Source: Burkholderia gladioli
GTDB taxonomy: Bacteria > Pseudomonadota > Gammaproteobacteria > Burkholderiales > Burkholderiaceae
Length of the DNA stretch: 64,000 nt
Assembly (NCBI RefSeq): GCF_000959725.1
Contig: NZ_CP009322.1
Coordinates: 1,984,001-2,048,000, forward strand
Reading direction: 5' to 3'
Both the position numbers and the translations under genes were made by a program. Shown one piece after another: positions 8,140 to 29,505 of this stretch. Below the pieces are notes generated by a model that was not told the DNA's origin, ran no database searches, and saw only the letters and a program-made list of their open reading frames with translations. Numbering within the stretch: position 1 is the first letter of the stretch; every line of letters begins with the position of its first letter.

Positions 8140-9129
8140 ATGTCTTTGATGGTGGGTAGGCCGGCCGGCGAGATGCCGGTCAAATGGAATTTCGCCGTCG
8201 ATGCGTACATGGCCGAGAGCTACGACTTCAGCGATGAAGATCTCAACGCGCTGTACCAGAAGGCCAAGGCCAACCAGTGGGACGTCAACACCGACATCGA
8301 CTGGTCGTACCAGCTCGATGCCGCCAATCCGCTCGGCATGCCCGACGCGACGCTGCTGATCTACGGCTCCGACGTCTGGAACAAGCTCGACGAGAAGGGC
8401 CGCACCGAGGTCCGCCACCACTGGCAGGGCTGGATGCTCTCGCAGGTGCTGCACGGCGAACAGGCGGCGATGATCTGCGCGGCCAAGCTCGCCACCGCCG
8501 AGGAAAGCCTCGACGCGCGGCTGTGCGCGGCCGGCCAGATCATCGACGAGGCGCGCCATATCGAGGCCTATGGCCGGCTGGTCAACGAGAAGCTGCCGAT
8601 CAGCTATCCGATGAGCCGCTCGCTCAAGAGCCTGCTCGAGGACACCATCACCAGCCGGCATCTCGACCTCACCAATCTCGGCATGCAGGTGCTGGTGGAA
8701 GGCATCGCGCTGTCGCTGTTCCAGAGCATCGTGGCCTACACCCAGGACCCGTTCATCAAGGACCTGGTAACCCGCATCCAGCGCGACGAGGCGCGTCATT
8801 TCGCGATCGGCCGCATCACCCTGCGCCGCGCCTACCAGGACATGAGCGGCGCCGAGCGCCGCGAGCGCGAGGAATTCGTGGCCGAGGGCGCCCACACGCT
8901 GCACGAGCATCTGTGCGCGGACGACATCTGGGAACCGATGGGCATGTCGAAGAAGGATTGCAGCCACCTGGTGCGCCACTCCGACGTGGCCAGCTCGATG
9001 CGTCGCTCGATCTTCCGCCGCCTGGTGCCGGCGGTACGCGAGATGGGCCTGCTCACGCCACGCGTGCAGGACGCCTTCGAGAAGCTCGACGTGCTCGACT
9101 ACGCGGCCATGCCGGTCGCCACGCAATAG
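8140..9129 (+). CDS. Ferritin-like diiron oxygenase/desaturase
   Basis: 329 residues. A four-helix ferritin-like fold with a complete carboxylate-bridged diiron ligand set: Glu107 (HGEQAA), Glu137/His140 (IDEARHIE), Glu187 (VEGIAL) and Glu217/His220 (RDEARHFAIG). Such proteins activate O2 to hydroxylate or desaturate ACP- or CoA-bound substrates, or to N-oxygenate amines. The next-gene-but-one is a membrane desaturase and the preceding gene is the ACP, so action on the ACP-bound acyl chain is the simplest inference. I could not assign it to a characterised subfamily. A GGAG ribosome site supports the start. Confidence 0.82.
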   Translation: MSLMVGRPAGEMPVKWNFAVDAYMAESYDFSDEDLNALYQKAKANQWDVNTDIDWSYQLDAANPLGMPDATLLIYGSDVWNKLDEKGRTEVRHHWQGWMLSQVLHGEQAAMICAAKLATAEESLDARLCAAGQIIDEARHIEAYGRLVNEKLPISYPMSRSLKSLLEDTITSRHLDLTNLGMQVLVEGIALSLFQSIVAYTQDPFIKDLVTRIQRDEARHFAIGRITLRRAYQDMSGAERREREEFVAEGAHTLHEHLCADDIWEPMGMSKKDCSHLVRHSDVASSMRRSIFRRLVPAVREMGLLTPRVQDAFEKLDVLDYAAMPVATQ

Positions 9130-9209
9130 CCCCGGCAACGCGCCGGCACGGGGCCGGCGCCTCGCCCGGCGAATCTGCCGTCACGATTAGGAATCCAAAG
9201 GAGCTCGAC

Positions 9210-10652
9210 GTGTCATCGACCACCATGCCCCTGGCCGCCACGGCGGGCGACGCCTTCGCCGCCGAGCTGCGCGACACGCTGGGCCCCGGCGCGCTGCTGC
9301 ACGGCGAGGCGGCCGGCCCGCACCTGGTCGACGTGCTGGGCCACACCGGCCGCGCCGCGGCGGTGGTGCTGCCGCGCGATACCGCCGAGGTCGCCGCGGT
9401 GCTCGGCGCCGCGAGCCGCCACGGCGTGCGCCTGGTGCCGCAGGGCAATCGCACCGGGCTGGTGGGCGGCGCCCTGCCCGACGGCTCGGGCCGCCAGGTG
9501 GCGCTGTCGCTCTCGCGCATGCGCCGGCTGCGCGAACTGGACCCGCTCAATCGCAGCGCCACGGTCGAGGCCGGCATGGCGCTGTCCGAGCTGAATCGCA
9601 CCGCCGCCGCTCACCGATTGCAGTTGCCGGTCGATCTCGGCAGCGACCCGAGCATCGGCGGGCTGATCGGCGCCAACGCCGGCGGCAGCCGCCTGCTCAA
9701 GTACGGCGACACGCGCCGCAACGTGCTGGGCCTGGAGGTGGTGGTGCCCGACGCGCACGGCGGCCCGGGCCGCGTGCTCGACCTGCTGCGCCCGCTGCGC
9801 AAGCACAACGCCGGGGTCGATCTCAAGCAGCTGTTCATCGGCACCGGCGGCGCCTTCGGCGTGATCACCGCGGCCAGCGTGGCACTGCAGCGCGCCGAGC
9901 AATCCACCGATACCACGTTCATCGCCCTGCCGGACTACGCGGCCGCCAGCCGGGTGCTCGATGCCTTCGAGCAGGACTTCGGCGACCTGCTGTGCGCCTT
10001 CGAGGTGATGTCGAGCGCCTCGCTGGAGGCCGTGACCGAAGCCTTCCCCGCGCTGCGCCACCCGCTGCCGGCGCCGTTCGCGCAATGCTACGCGCTGGTC
10101 GAGGTGGCCAGCGCGATGCCCGGGCTCGACAGCCTGCTGGCCGAACGCCGCGACGCGCTGCTGGCACGGCTCCATGCCGACGGCCTGGTGCTGGACGCCG
10201 CGCCCGGCCATACCGAGGCGTTCTGGCGCCTGCGCGACGCGCTGCCCGAAGCGATCGCCCGGCAAGGCGCGGTGTTGTCCTTCGACGTTTCGTTCCCGCG
10301 CTCGCGCCTGGCCGCCTTCCGCGAACACGTGGTGGACTGGCTGCGGCGCGCCCACCCGCTGCTGCGCGTCTACGACTTCGGCCATTTCGGCGACGGCGGC
10401 TGCCACCTGGTGGTGTCGATCCCGAGCGCGCACGCGGCGGCCTACGGCATCGCCAGGACCGTGCAGCTGCGCGGCGCGCTCTACGAACTGGCGGCTCGCC
10501 ACGACGGTTGTTTCAGCGCCGAGCACGGCGTCGGCCCGCTCAACGCGGCCTTCTATCGCAAGCACGTGGACGCCGCCGCGCAGGCGCTGGCGGCCAGGCT
10601 GCAGACGGCGACCGACCCGCTCGCGGTGCTCGGCCGCTTCCGCTACGGCTGA
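9210..10652 (+). CDS. FAD-linked oxidase (GlcD/D-2-hydroxyacid dehydrogenase family)
   Basis: 480 residues. An N-terminal PCMH-type FAD-binding domain (PRDTAEVAAVL, VPQGNRTGLVGGA, SDPSIGGLIGANAGG, GTGGAFGVIT) is followed by the FAD-oxidase C-terminal domain with GHFGDGGCHLV and SAEHGVGP, the motifs of glycolate/D-lactate/2-hydroxyglutarate dehydrogenases. The start is GTG at 9210: AAAGGAG lies six bases upstream, whereas the internal ATG at 9225 is 21 bases from that site. It probably oxidises a 2-hydroxy acid to the keto acid, either on the lipid or on a precursor; the substrate is unknown. It is embedded in operon 1. Confidence 0.87.
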   Translation: MSSTTMPLAATAGDAFAAELRDTLGPGALLHGEAAGPHLVDVLGHTGRAAAVVLPRDTAEVAAVLGAASRHGVRLVPQGNRTGLVGGALPDGSGRQVALSLSRMRRLRELDPLNRSATVEAGMALSELNRTAAAHRLQLPVDLGSDPSIGGLIGANAGGSRLLKYGDTRRNVLGLEVVVPDAHGGPGRVLDLLRPLRKHNAGVDLKQLFIGTGGAFGVITAASVALQRAEQSTDTTFIALPDYAAASRVLDAFEQDFGDLLCAFEVMSSASLEAVTEAFPALRHPLPAPFAQCYALVEVASAMPGLDSLLAERRDALLARLHADGLVLDAAPGHTEAFWRLRDALPEAIARQGAVLSFDVSFPRSRLAAFREHVVDWLRRAHPLLRVYDFGHFGDGGCHLVVSIPSAHAAAYGIARTVQLRGALYELAARHDGCFSAEHGVGPLNAAFYRKHVDAAAQALAARLQTATDPLAVLGRFRYG

Positions 10653-10727
10653 ACGACTCCCTACCGGTTTGGCGCCTCCCGCGACGCGATCCCGGCCCTG
10701 AAACCCCGACGAAGCGACACCCACACC

Positions 10728-11759
10728 ATGTCAGTCGAAGCCCCTACGCAAACCACCATCAACTACCGCAAGCGCTACGCCGACGAGGCGCGGCGCCTGA
10801 GCCAGGTGAGCGCCGCCGCCTCGGCCTGGGTGATCGCCCGTCAATGGCTGGTGATCGCCGCCGCCTTCGCGCTGCCGATCGTGGTGGTCCACGCGCTGAG
10901 CGGCCAGCTCGGGCTGTGGCACGCGCTCCGCACGCTGCCGGCCTGGGCGGTGGCGCTGGTGCTGCTGTCGCTGGCCCTGTCCTTCTTCGTGCTGGCCTGC
11001 AAGCAGCACGCGCTGGGCATCGTGATGCACGATGCCACCCACTTCCGGCTGTTCGGCAACCGCCGCGTCAACGAGCTGGCCAGCAACTGGCTGTGCGCGT
11101 TCCCCAACGGCATGGTGACCTCCAGCTACCGGCGCGGCCACCTGCCCCATCACCTGTTCACCAACAAGCCGAACGACCCCTACTGGGTGCGCCTGACGGT
11201 GGACCGCAACTACGTGTTCCCGATGCCGCGCGGCGCCTTCTACCGGATCCTGCTGGGCGACCTGTTCGGCCTGCACCTGCGCGCCTGGTGGCCGATCATC
11301 CGCTACTGGACCGGCTGGGCCTTCGTGTTCGACAACCGCGAGAAGCTGCTCACCCAGTCGGAGCGGGTCCAGTTCATCGCCTTCTGGCTGCTGGCGGCCG
11401 GCGCGGTCGCGGCCAGCGGCCTGTGGGGCTACTTCCTGCTGCTGTGGATGCTGCCGATGTTCACGCTGGCGCTGGCGCTCACGCGCATCCGCATCGTCGC
11501 CGAGCACCCGCTCGACCAGCACGAGACCGAGCTGCTGCGCACCCGCCACGTGGACGGCACCTGGCTGGAGCGCTTCGCGCTGTCGCCGCTGAACATCAAC
11601 TACCACGTCGCGCATCACCTGTTCCCCTCGGTGCCGCTCTACAACCTGCCGAAGATGCACGCGATCCTGCTGGCCGACCCGGCGTTCCGCGACGAGGCCG
11701 AGCTGTGGCCCACCTACCTGGGGCCGCGCGACGGCGCGGTCGGCAGCCAGCTGACCTGA
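10728..11759 (+). CDS. Membrane fatty-acid desaturase
   Basis: 343 residues. It has the three histidine boxes of integral-membrane diiron desaturases: HDATH (101-105), HLPHH (138-142) and HVAHH (293-297). Hydrophobic pairs lie near residues 40-95 and 215-250. FAAL, ACP and membrane desaturase together resemble the JamA/JamC/JamB set that installs double or triple bonds on ACP-bound fatty acids before an assembly line. The family is certain; a starter-chain olefin or alkyne is inferred. Confidence 0.9.
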   Translation: MSVEAPTQTTINYRKRYADEARRLSQVSAAASAWVIARQWLVIAAAFALPIVVVHALSGQLGLWHALRTLPAWAVALVLLSLALSFFVLACKQHALGIVMHDATHFRLFGNRRVNELASNWLCAFPNGMVTSSYRRGHLPHHLFTNKPNDPYWVRLTVDRNYVFPMPRGAFYRILLGDLFGLHLRAWWPIIRYWTGWAFVFDNREKLLTQSERVQFIAFWLLAAGAVAASGLWGYFLLLWMLPMFTLALALTRIRIVAEHPLDQHETELLRTRHVDGTWLERFALSPLNINYHVAHHLFPSVPLYNLPKMHAILLADPAFRDEAELWPTYLGPRDGAVGSQLT

Positions 11760-11794
11760 GCCCGGCCTCACGACTCGAACAGGGCTCCCTCCCG

Positions 11795-13120
11795 ATGGAC
11801 ATGCTCACCCGCGCCGACACCCCGGCGCCGCCGCTTGCCGCCGACCGGCAATTCCGCTGGCAGATGCTCGGCGGCTTCATGTCGATGTGCGGCCGGCAAC
11901 TGACGCTGAGCGCGCTGCCCTGGCTGGTGCTGGCGCTCACCAGCAACAGCGTGGCGCTGGGCCTGGCGATCGCGGCGCTGGAGCTGCCGCGCGCGGCCTT
12001 CACCCTGGTGGGTGGCGCGCTGGTGGACCGCCATTCGCCGAAATGGATCCTGCAGCGCTCCACGCTGGCCTCGGCGACGCTGCTGGCCGGCCTGGGCGTA
12101 CTCGCGGTAGGCGGCGCGATCCGCATCGAGGGCCTCTACCTGCTGGCCTTCGCGATGGGCACGGTGGGCGCCTTCTCCGGCCCGGCCGCAGCCTCGCTGG
12201 TACCGCAGACGGTGCCGCGCGAGCGCCTGCAGACCGCCCTGGCGATCTTCATGAGCCTGGCACAGGCCGCCACCTTCCTGGGCCCGCTGATGACCGGCGC
12301 CCTGCTGGTGCTGCCGCGCCTGGACCTGTCCGCGCTCGGCATCCGCCACGGCAACGGCGCCGGCACCGGCGGGCTGGGCCTGGCCTTCCTGTTCAACGCC
12401 TTCACCTACCTGCTGGCGGCGCTGACCCTGACGCGCGTGGTGCGCTTCATCGGCGCGCCGGCTGCCGTGCCCGGCGCGAGCGCGGCCACCGGCGCGGCGC
12501 CCACGCGGCGCGGCATGTTCGCCGCGATCGCCGAGGGCGCGGCCTGGATCGGCGCCGAGCGCGCGCTGCGCTCGCTGTACGGCTACTGGGCGCTGTCGAT
12601 CTTCCTGCGCGCCGGCGCGCTGCAGATCGGCATCCCGCTCTTGGTGACCACCCAGTTGCACCGCGACGCGGCCACCGGCGCCAGCCTGATGTCCCTGCTC
12701 GGCGCCGGCAGCATCGCCGGCATGCTGCTGTCGACCCGGCTCTCGCGCCTGTCGCGGCTGTCGGCCGGCCGGCTGCTGTTCCATGTCGACCTGCTGGTGG
12801 GGGCGATCCTGGCCGGTTTCGCGGCGGTCGGCTCGCCGGCCGCGGCCGGCGCCCTGCTGCTGCTGCTCGGCTTCGCCGCCGGGGTGGTCGAGGTGCGGCT
12901 GCTGGCCTGGATCCAGGCCCGCATCCCCGGCGAGATGCGCGGGCGCGTGATGAGCTTCCAGATGTTGCTGCTGACCAGCGCCGCGCCGCTCTCCTCGATC
13001 CTGGCCGGCCTGTTCATCCACTACGTTTCCACCGCGAGCCTGTTCGTCGGCGCGGGCGCCGGCCTGGTGCTGGTCGCGCTGGCCGCGATCGCGAGCCCCA
13101 TGCTGCGCTCGATGGACTGA
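11795..13120 (+). CDS. MFS exporter, EntS-like
   Basis: 441 residues with about 12 hydrophobic segments. The N-terminal part has the MFS_3/EntS-type layout (MSMCGRQLTLSALPWLVLALT, then ALVDRHSPKW in the 2-3 loop). The C-terminal half ends in MRGRVMSFQ and a hydrophobic pair. EntS-type exporters release siderophores and other peptides. Placement directly before the NRPS makes export of the lipopeptide the likely role. The substrate is inferred. Confidence 0.85.
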   Translation: MDMLTRADTPAPPLAADRQFRWQMLGGFMSMCGRQLTLSALPWLVLALTSNSVALGLAIAALELPRAAFTLVGGALVDRHSPKWILQRSTLASATLLAGLGVLAVGGAIRIEGLYLLAFAMGTVGAFSGPAAASLVPQTVPRERLQTALAIFMSLAQAATFLGPLMTGALLVLPRLDLSALGIRHGNGAGTGGLGLAFLFNAFTYLLAALTLTRVVRFIGAPAAVPGASAATGAAPTRRGMFAAIAEGAAWIGAERALRSLYGYWALSIFLRAGALQIGIPLLVTTQLHRDAATGASLMSLLGAGSIAGMLLSTRLSRLSRLSAGRLLFHVDLLVGAILAGFAAVGSPAAAGALLLLLGFAAGVVEVRLLAWIQARIPGEMRGRVMSFQMLLLTSAAPLSSILAGLFIHYVSTASLFVGAGAGLVLVALAAIASPMLRSMD

Positions 13121-13209
13121 GCCGCCGCCGGCCGCGCGCGGCCGGCACCGCCCGATGCCGTTCGGCGGCGCGCCCCGGCGCTCCGCCCCATTGATCCTGG
13201 ACCACCGAC

Positions 13210-26820
<13,611 letters not shown>

Positions 26821-26834
26821 GACCAGGAGACGCC

Positions 26835-27029
26835 ATGGAAAGCCTCTTCGAACGCGACGACGCCCGCTACCAGGTGCTCGTCAATGCCGCCGGCCAGCAT
26901 TCGCTGTGGCCGGAATCGCTCGACCTGCCGGCCGGCTGGCAGGTCGCGCTGCCGGCCGGCCCGCGCCGCGAGGCGCTCGACTACGTGGAGCGGCATTGGG
27001 CCGGGCTGGGGGCCGATCAGACCGCCTGA
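26835..27029 (+). CDS. MbtH-like protein
   Basis: 64 residues. The MbtH core NxxxQHSLWPxxxxxPxGWxV is present, followed by EALDYVERHW. MbtH proteins bind A domains and are needed for their folding or activity. The usual C-terminal TDxRP is absent (ends GADQTA). It starts 14 bases after the NRPS stop with an AGGAG site, so it is co-expressed as its partner. Confidence 0.93.
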   Translation: MESLFERDDARYQVLVNAAGQHSLWPESLDLPAGWQVALPAGPRREALDYVERHWAGLGADQTA

Positions 27030-27155
27030 GCCGGCACCGGATGCCCCCAAGCAACCACCAGCACGATCGAAACAGCGCCCGACGGCGCCACCGTCGGATT
27101 CCCGGGCCGGATCGCGATTCGCGCGGCCACGGCCAGCCAAGCACGGAGATCGACC

Positions 27156-27578
27156 ATGACGAGCAGCACCTTCCTGTTGGACCGACCGGAAACGCAGTTG
27201 GAGAGCCAGGACATCCACCTCGACAAGCCGCTCGACGGCGTGATCCGGCGCATGTTCGAGGCCATCGACTCGCGCGACTTCGCGCGTCTGCCGGACTTCT
27301 TCCACCCGCGCGTCGCCTACGAGCGGCCCGGTTACGCGGTGATCGACGGCCTGCCGGCGCTGACGCATTTCTACGAGAACATCCGCATCATCGCCGAGGG
27401 CCGGCACACCGTGCATTCGGTGTTCGTGTCGGGTGCCAGCGCGGCGGCGGCCTGCGGCCTGTTCGTGGGCCGCTCGCGCAGCGGCGAGCCGCTCAACGAG
27501 CAGTTCTGCGACGTCTATGTGTTCGAGGCCGAGCGCATCGTGCGCCGCAAGACCTTCTTCTTCCGCAAGGCCATCTGA
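27156..27578 (+). CDS. NTF2/SnoaL-like small protein
   Basis: 140 residues. The body (DGVIRRMFEAIDSRDFARLPDFFHPRVAYERPGY, then YVFEAERIVRRKTFFF) is the alpha+beta cone of SnoaL/NTF2-like proteins, which serve as cyclases, isomerases or hydrolases in many natural-product loci. It may act on the peptide or lipid, but the fold does not predict the reaction. It follows the MbtH gene in operon 1. Confidence 0.75.
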   Translation: MTSSTFLLDRPETQLESQDIHLDKPLDGVIRRMFEAIDSRDFARLPDFFHPRVAYERPGYAVIDGLPALTHFYENIRIIAEGRHTVHSVFVSGASAAAACGLFVGRSRSGEPLNEQFCDVYVFEAERIVRRKTFFFRKAI

Positions 27579-27667
27579 GCGACAGGCTCGCGCCTCGCGT
27601 CGAGCGGCGCGGGCGCGCGAGCGCTCCCCGGCCTCGCGTTCAACCCTGGAACACGAAACCCGTCGAC

Positions 27668-28153
27668 ATGAACTACTCCCACGAAGCAACCCCCGCCTGG
27701 CTGTGGATCGTCCTGCTGCTGGTGGTCTGGCGCGCGATCCGCGCGCTGCAACCGAAGATCATGTCCACCAGCCGCATGCTGATCTTCCCGGCGCTGTTCA
27801 CGGTCTGGAGCATCGGCAACCTCGAGCATCGCGCCGAGGGCCATGCGGTCCCGATGCTGGCGGCGATCGTCGCGCTGGCGCTCGGCGTGGCCGCCGGCTG
27901 GTACGCGGCCGGCACCGGCCGGGTGCGCGCCGATCACGAACGCCGGCTGATCGAGCGGCCCGGCGGCGTGGTGCCGCTGATCGTCGTGCTGGTCAGCGTC
28001 GGCGGCAAGCTGCTGTTCTTCTCGGGCGGCGCGCCGGGCGCCATGGCGATCCTGTTCTCGGTGCTGCTGCTGGGCCTGCTGTGGGGACGCACGCTGCATT
28101 ACGGCCAGCGCTACCTGAGCGCGCCGCATACTTCGCTGACTCCGGCTACCTGA
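27668..28153 (+). CDS. Small integral membrane protein, unknown function
   Basis: 161 residues with four or five hydrophobic segments (near residues 11-22, 38-50, 59-80, 99-115 and 120-135) and no catalytic motif I can name. It is last in operon 1 and ends before a bidirectional hairpin. It could assist export or be unrelated. Not recognised beyond being a conserved-looking membrane protein. Confidence 0.6.
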   Translation: MNYSHEATPAWLWIVLLLVVWRAIRALQPKIMSTSRMLIFPALFTVWSIGNLEHRAEGHAVPMLAAIVALALGVAAGWYAAGTGRVRADHERRLIERPGGVVPLIVVLVSVGGKLLFFSGGAPGAMAILFSVLLLGLLWGRTLHYGQRYLSAPHTSLTPAT

Positions 28154-28163
28154 GCGGCGCGCC

Positions 28164-28194
28164 GAAACGAAAAACGGCACGCCATGGCGTGCCG
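28164..28194 (-). terminator. Rho-independent terminator of the second diiron gene
   Basis: The 20-bp perfect palindrome CGGCACGCCATGGCGTGCCG at 28175-28194 is followed, on the minus strand, by TTTTTCGTTT. That is a textbook intrinsic terminator for the minus-strand gene at 28233. On the plus strand there is no U-tract, so it would end operon 1 less efficiently. Confidence 0.85.
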
Positions 28195-28232
28195 CTTCGC
28201 GTACCCCGCCCGCCGCGAACGGCGCCCCGTCC

Positions 28233-29078
28233 TCAGGGCAGCGCCACCGCACGCCCGGTCACTTCCTTGCGATAGCGATTCAGCTCCTGCGCGGTGGAGA
28301 AGCTGCGCTCGAACAGGATCGACAGGTTGTGCAGGATCCGGTCGACCACCTTCTTCTCCCACTCGCCGTCGAAGCGGATCTGCTCGTCGAGCCAGTGCTC
28401 CAGCCAGTCGGGATCGGGCAGGCGCGACTGCACCGTGTCGCGCGGGAACAGCGACTGGTTCACGTGCAGGTTGGTGGGGTGCAGCGGCTTCTCGGTGCGG
28501 CGCGCCGAGGCCATCAGCACGCCGATCTTGGCGAAGGCCGAGCGCGCGACGTCGCCGCAATCGACCAGCGCCTTCTTCATGTAGCGCAGGTAGGCGCCGC
28601 CGTGACGCGCCTCGTCGCGCGAGATGATGTCGTAGATCTGCTTGATCACCGGCTCGGTATGCCACTCGGCCGCGCGGCGATACCAATGGTTCAGGCGGAT
28701 CTCGCCGCAGAAGTGCAGCATCAGCGTCTCCAGCGGCGGCGCCGGGTCGAAGACGAAGCGCACCGCGTGCAGCTCGGCCTCGGTCGGCATCAGCTCGGGC
28801 CGGAAGCGCCGCAGGTACTCGATCAGCACCAGCGAGTGCTTCTGCTCCTCGAAGAACCACACGCTCATGAAGGCGGAGAAATCGCTGTCGTGCTGGTTGT
28901 CGCGCAGGAACATCTCGGTGGCCGGCAGCGCCGACCATTCGGTGATCGCGTTCATCTTGATCGTCCGCGCCTGCTCGTCGGTCAGCAGCGCGGCGTCGAA
29001 GCGGTCCCACGCGATGTCCTTCTCCATGTCCCAGCGGACGGCTTCGAGCGATCGATACAGCTCCGGATACAGCATCAT
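28233..29078 (-). CDS. Ferritin-like diiron protein 2
   Basis: 281 residues. Helical ferritin-like fold with a diiron ligand set: Glu47 (AITEWSA), Glu78/His81 (FEEQKH), Glu126 (CGEIRLNHW) and Glu156/His159 (RDEARHGG). It is unrelated in detail to the 8140 protein. It resembles uncharacterised acyl-ACP-desaturase-like proteins. The gene is alone on the minus strand between operons 1 and 2, has its own intrinsic terminator, and has an outward-facing copy of the island 42-bp element about 160 bp upstream, which places it in the same regulon. Substrate unknown; lipid or amino-acid oxidation are the options. ATG 29075 is an alternative start. Confidence 0.78.
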   Translation of the reverse strand: MMLYPELYRSLEAVRWDMEKDIAWDRFDAALLTDEQARTIKMNAITEWSALPATEMFLRDNQHDSDFSAFMSVWFFEEQKHSLVLIEYLRRFRPELMPTEAELHAVRFVFDPAPPLETLMLHFCGEIRLNHWYRRAAEWHTEPVIKQIYDIISRDEARHGGAYLRYMKKALVDCGDVARSAFAKIGVLMASARRTEKPLHPTNLHVNQSLFPRDTVQSRLPDPDWLEHWLDEQIRFDGEWEKKVVDRILHNLSILFERSFSTAQELNRYRKEVTGRAVALP

Positions 29079-29236
29079 CGGTACCCCTCGGTGGCTACGG
29101 TTGGCGCGCGAGCGCGTGGCACCGCGGGCGCGGCGTCGAGGCGACGCGCCCCGGATGCGGATCGGCCCCGCGCGGCGCCGTCATGAGGGCGCGCGCGAGT
29201 CGGGCGCGACGTATTGTTTCGCCGGCCGCGCCCCCT

Positions 29237-29278
29237 GACAAACGACTTTTCCGAACCTCATGGATGAGGCTCGCGCAT
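29237..29278 (-). promoter_or_regulatory. Island 42-bp element, copy 4 (facing diiron gene 2)
   Basis: Read on the minus strand: ATGCGCG-N5-CAT-C-CAT-N15-CGTTTGTC, with identical internal spacing to the other copies although the N15 spacer differs. It lies about 160 bp upstream of the diiron gene 2 start. Confidence 0.68.
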
Positions 29279-29322
29279 GATGGCGAGCCTTGCCGGGCGG
29301 CTCCGCGCGGGCCGCGCCATGA

Positions 29323-29364
29323 ATGCCCGTGGCGCATGCATTGACTGCAAATATTCCGTTTGTC
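29323..29364 (+). promoter_or_regulatory. Island 42-bp element, copy 3 (facing operon 2)
   Basis: Pattern ATGCCCG-N5-CAT-G-CAT-N15-CGTTTGTC. The left ATGC-N7-GCAT is a perfect inverted repeat. It lies 142 bp upstream of the first start codon of operon 2. Confidence 0.72.
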
Positions 29365-29505
29365 GCGTGCCCGCGGATTCGACAAGATGATTGCGTCCGT
29401 CAACCAACCCGCGCCGACCCGCGCCACGACGCGTCGAGGAACCACGCCGATGACGATGTGCCCGCACCGCGTTCCCCGGCCTGCCCGCCTCGCCCGCCAT
29501 CCCTC

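Larger units (their letters stand above)
29079..29505. other. Divergent control region between diiron gene 2 and operon 2
   Basis: 427 bp without a gene. It contains two copies of the 42-bp island element in opposite orientation (29237-29278 minus, 29323-29364 plus), separated by 44 bp, each pointing at the gene it would drive. Nothing else was recognised. Confidence 0.72.

Noticed and set aside
8277..9209. Long upstream extension of the FAD oxidase reading frame into the diiron gene
   Set aside because: The frame is a shadow of the diiron gene; AAAGGAG six bases before GTG 9210 sets the true start.
13127..13146. 20-bp GC palindrome between the exporter and the NRPS considered as a terminator
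   Set aside because: No T-run, only C/G, and it lies inside an evident operon; could be a chance GC palindrome.
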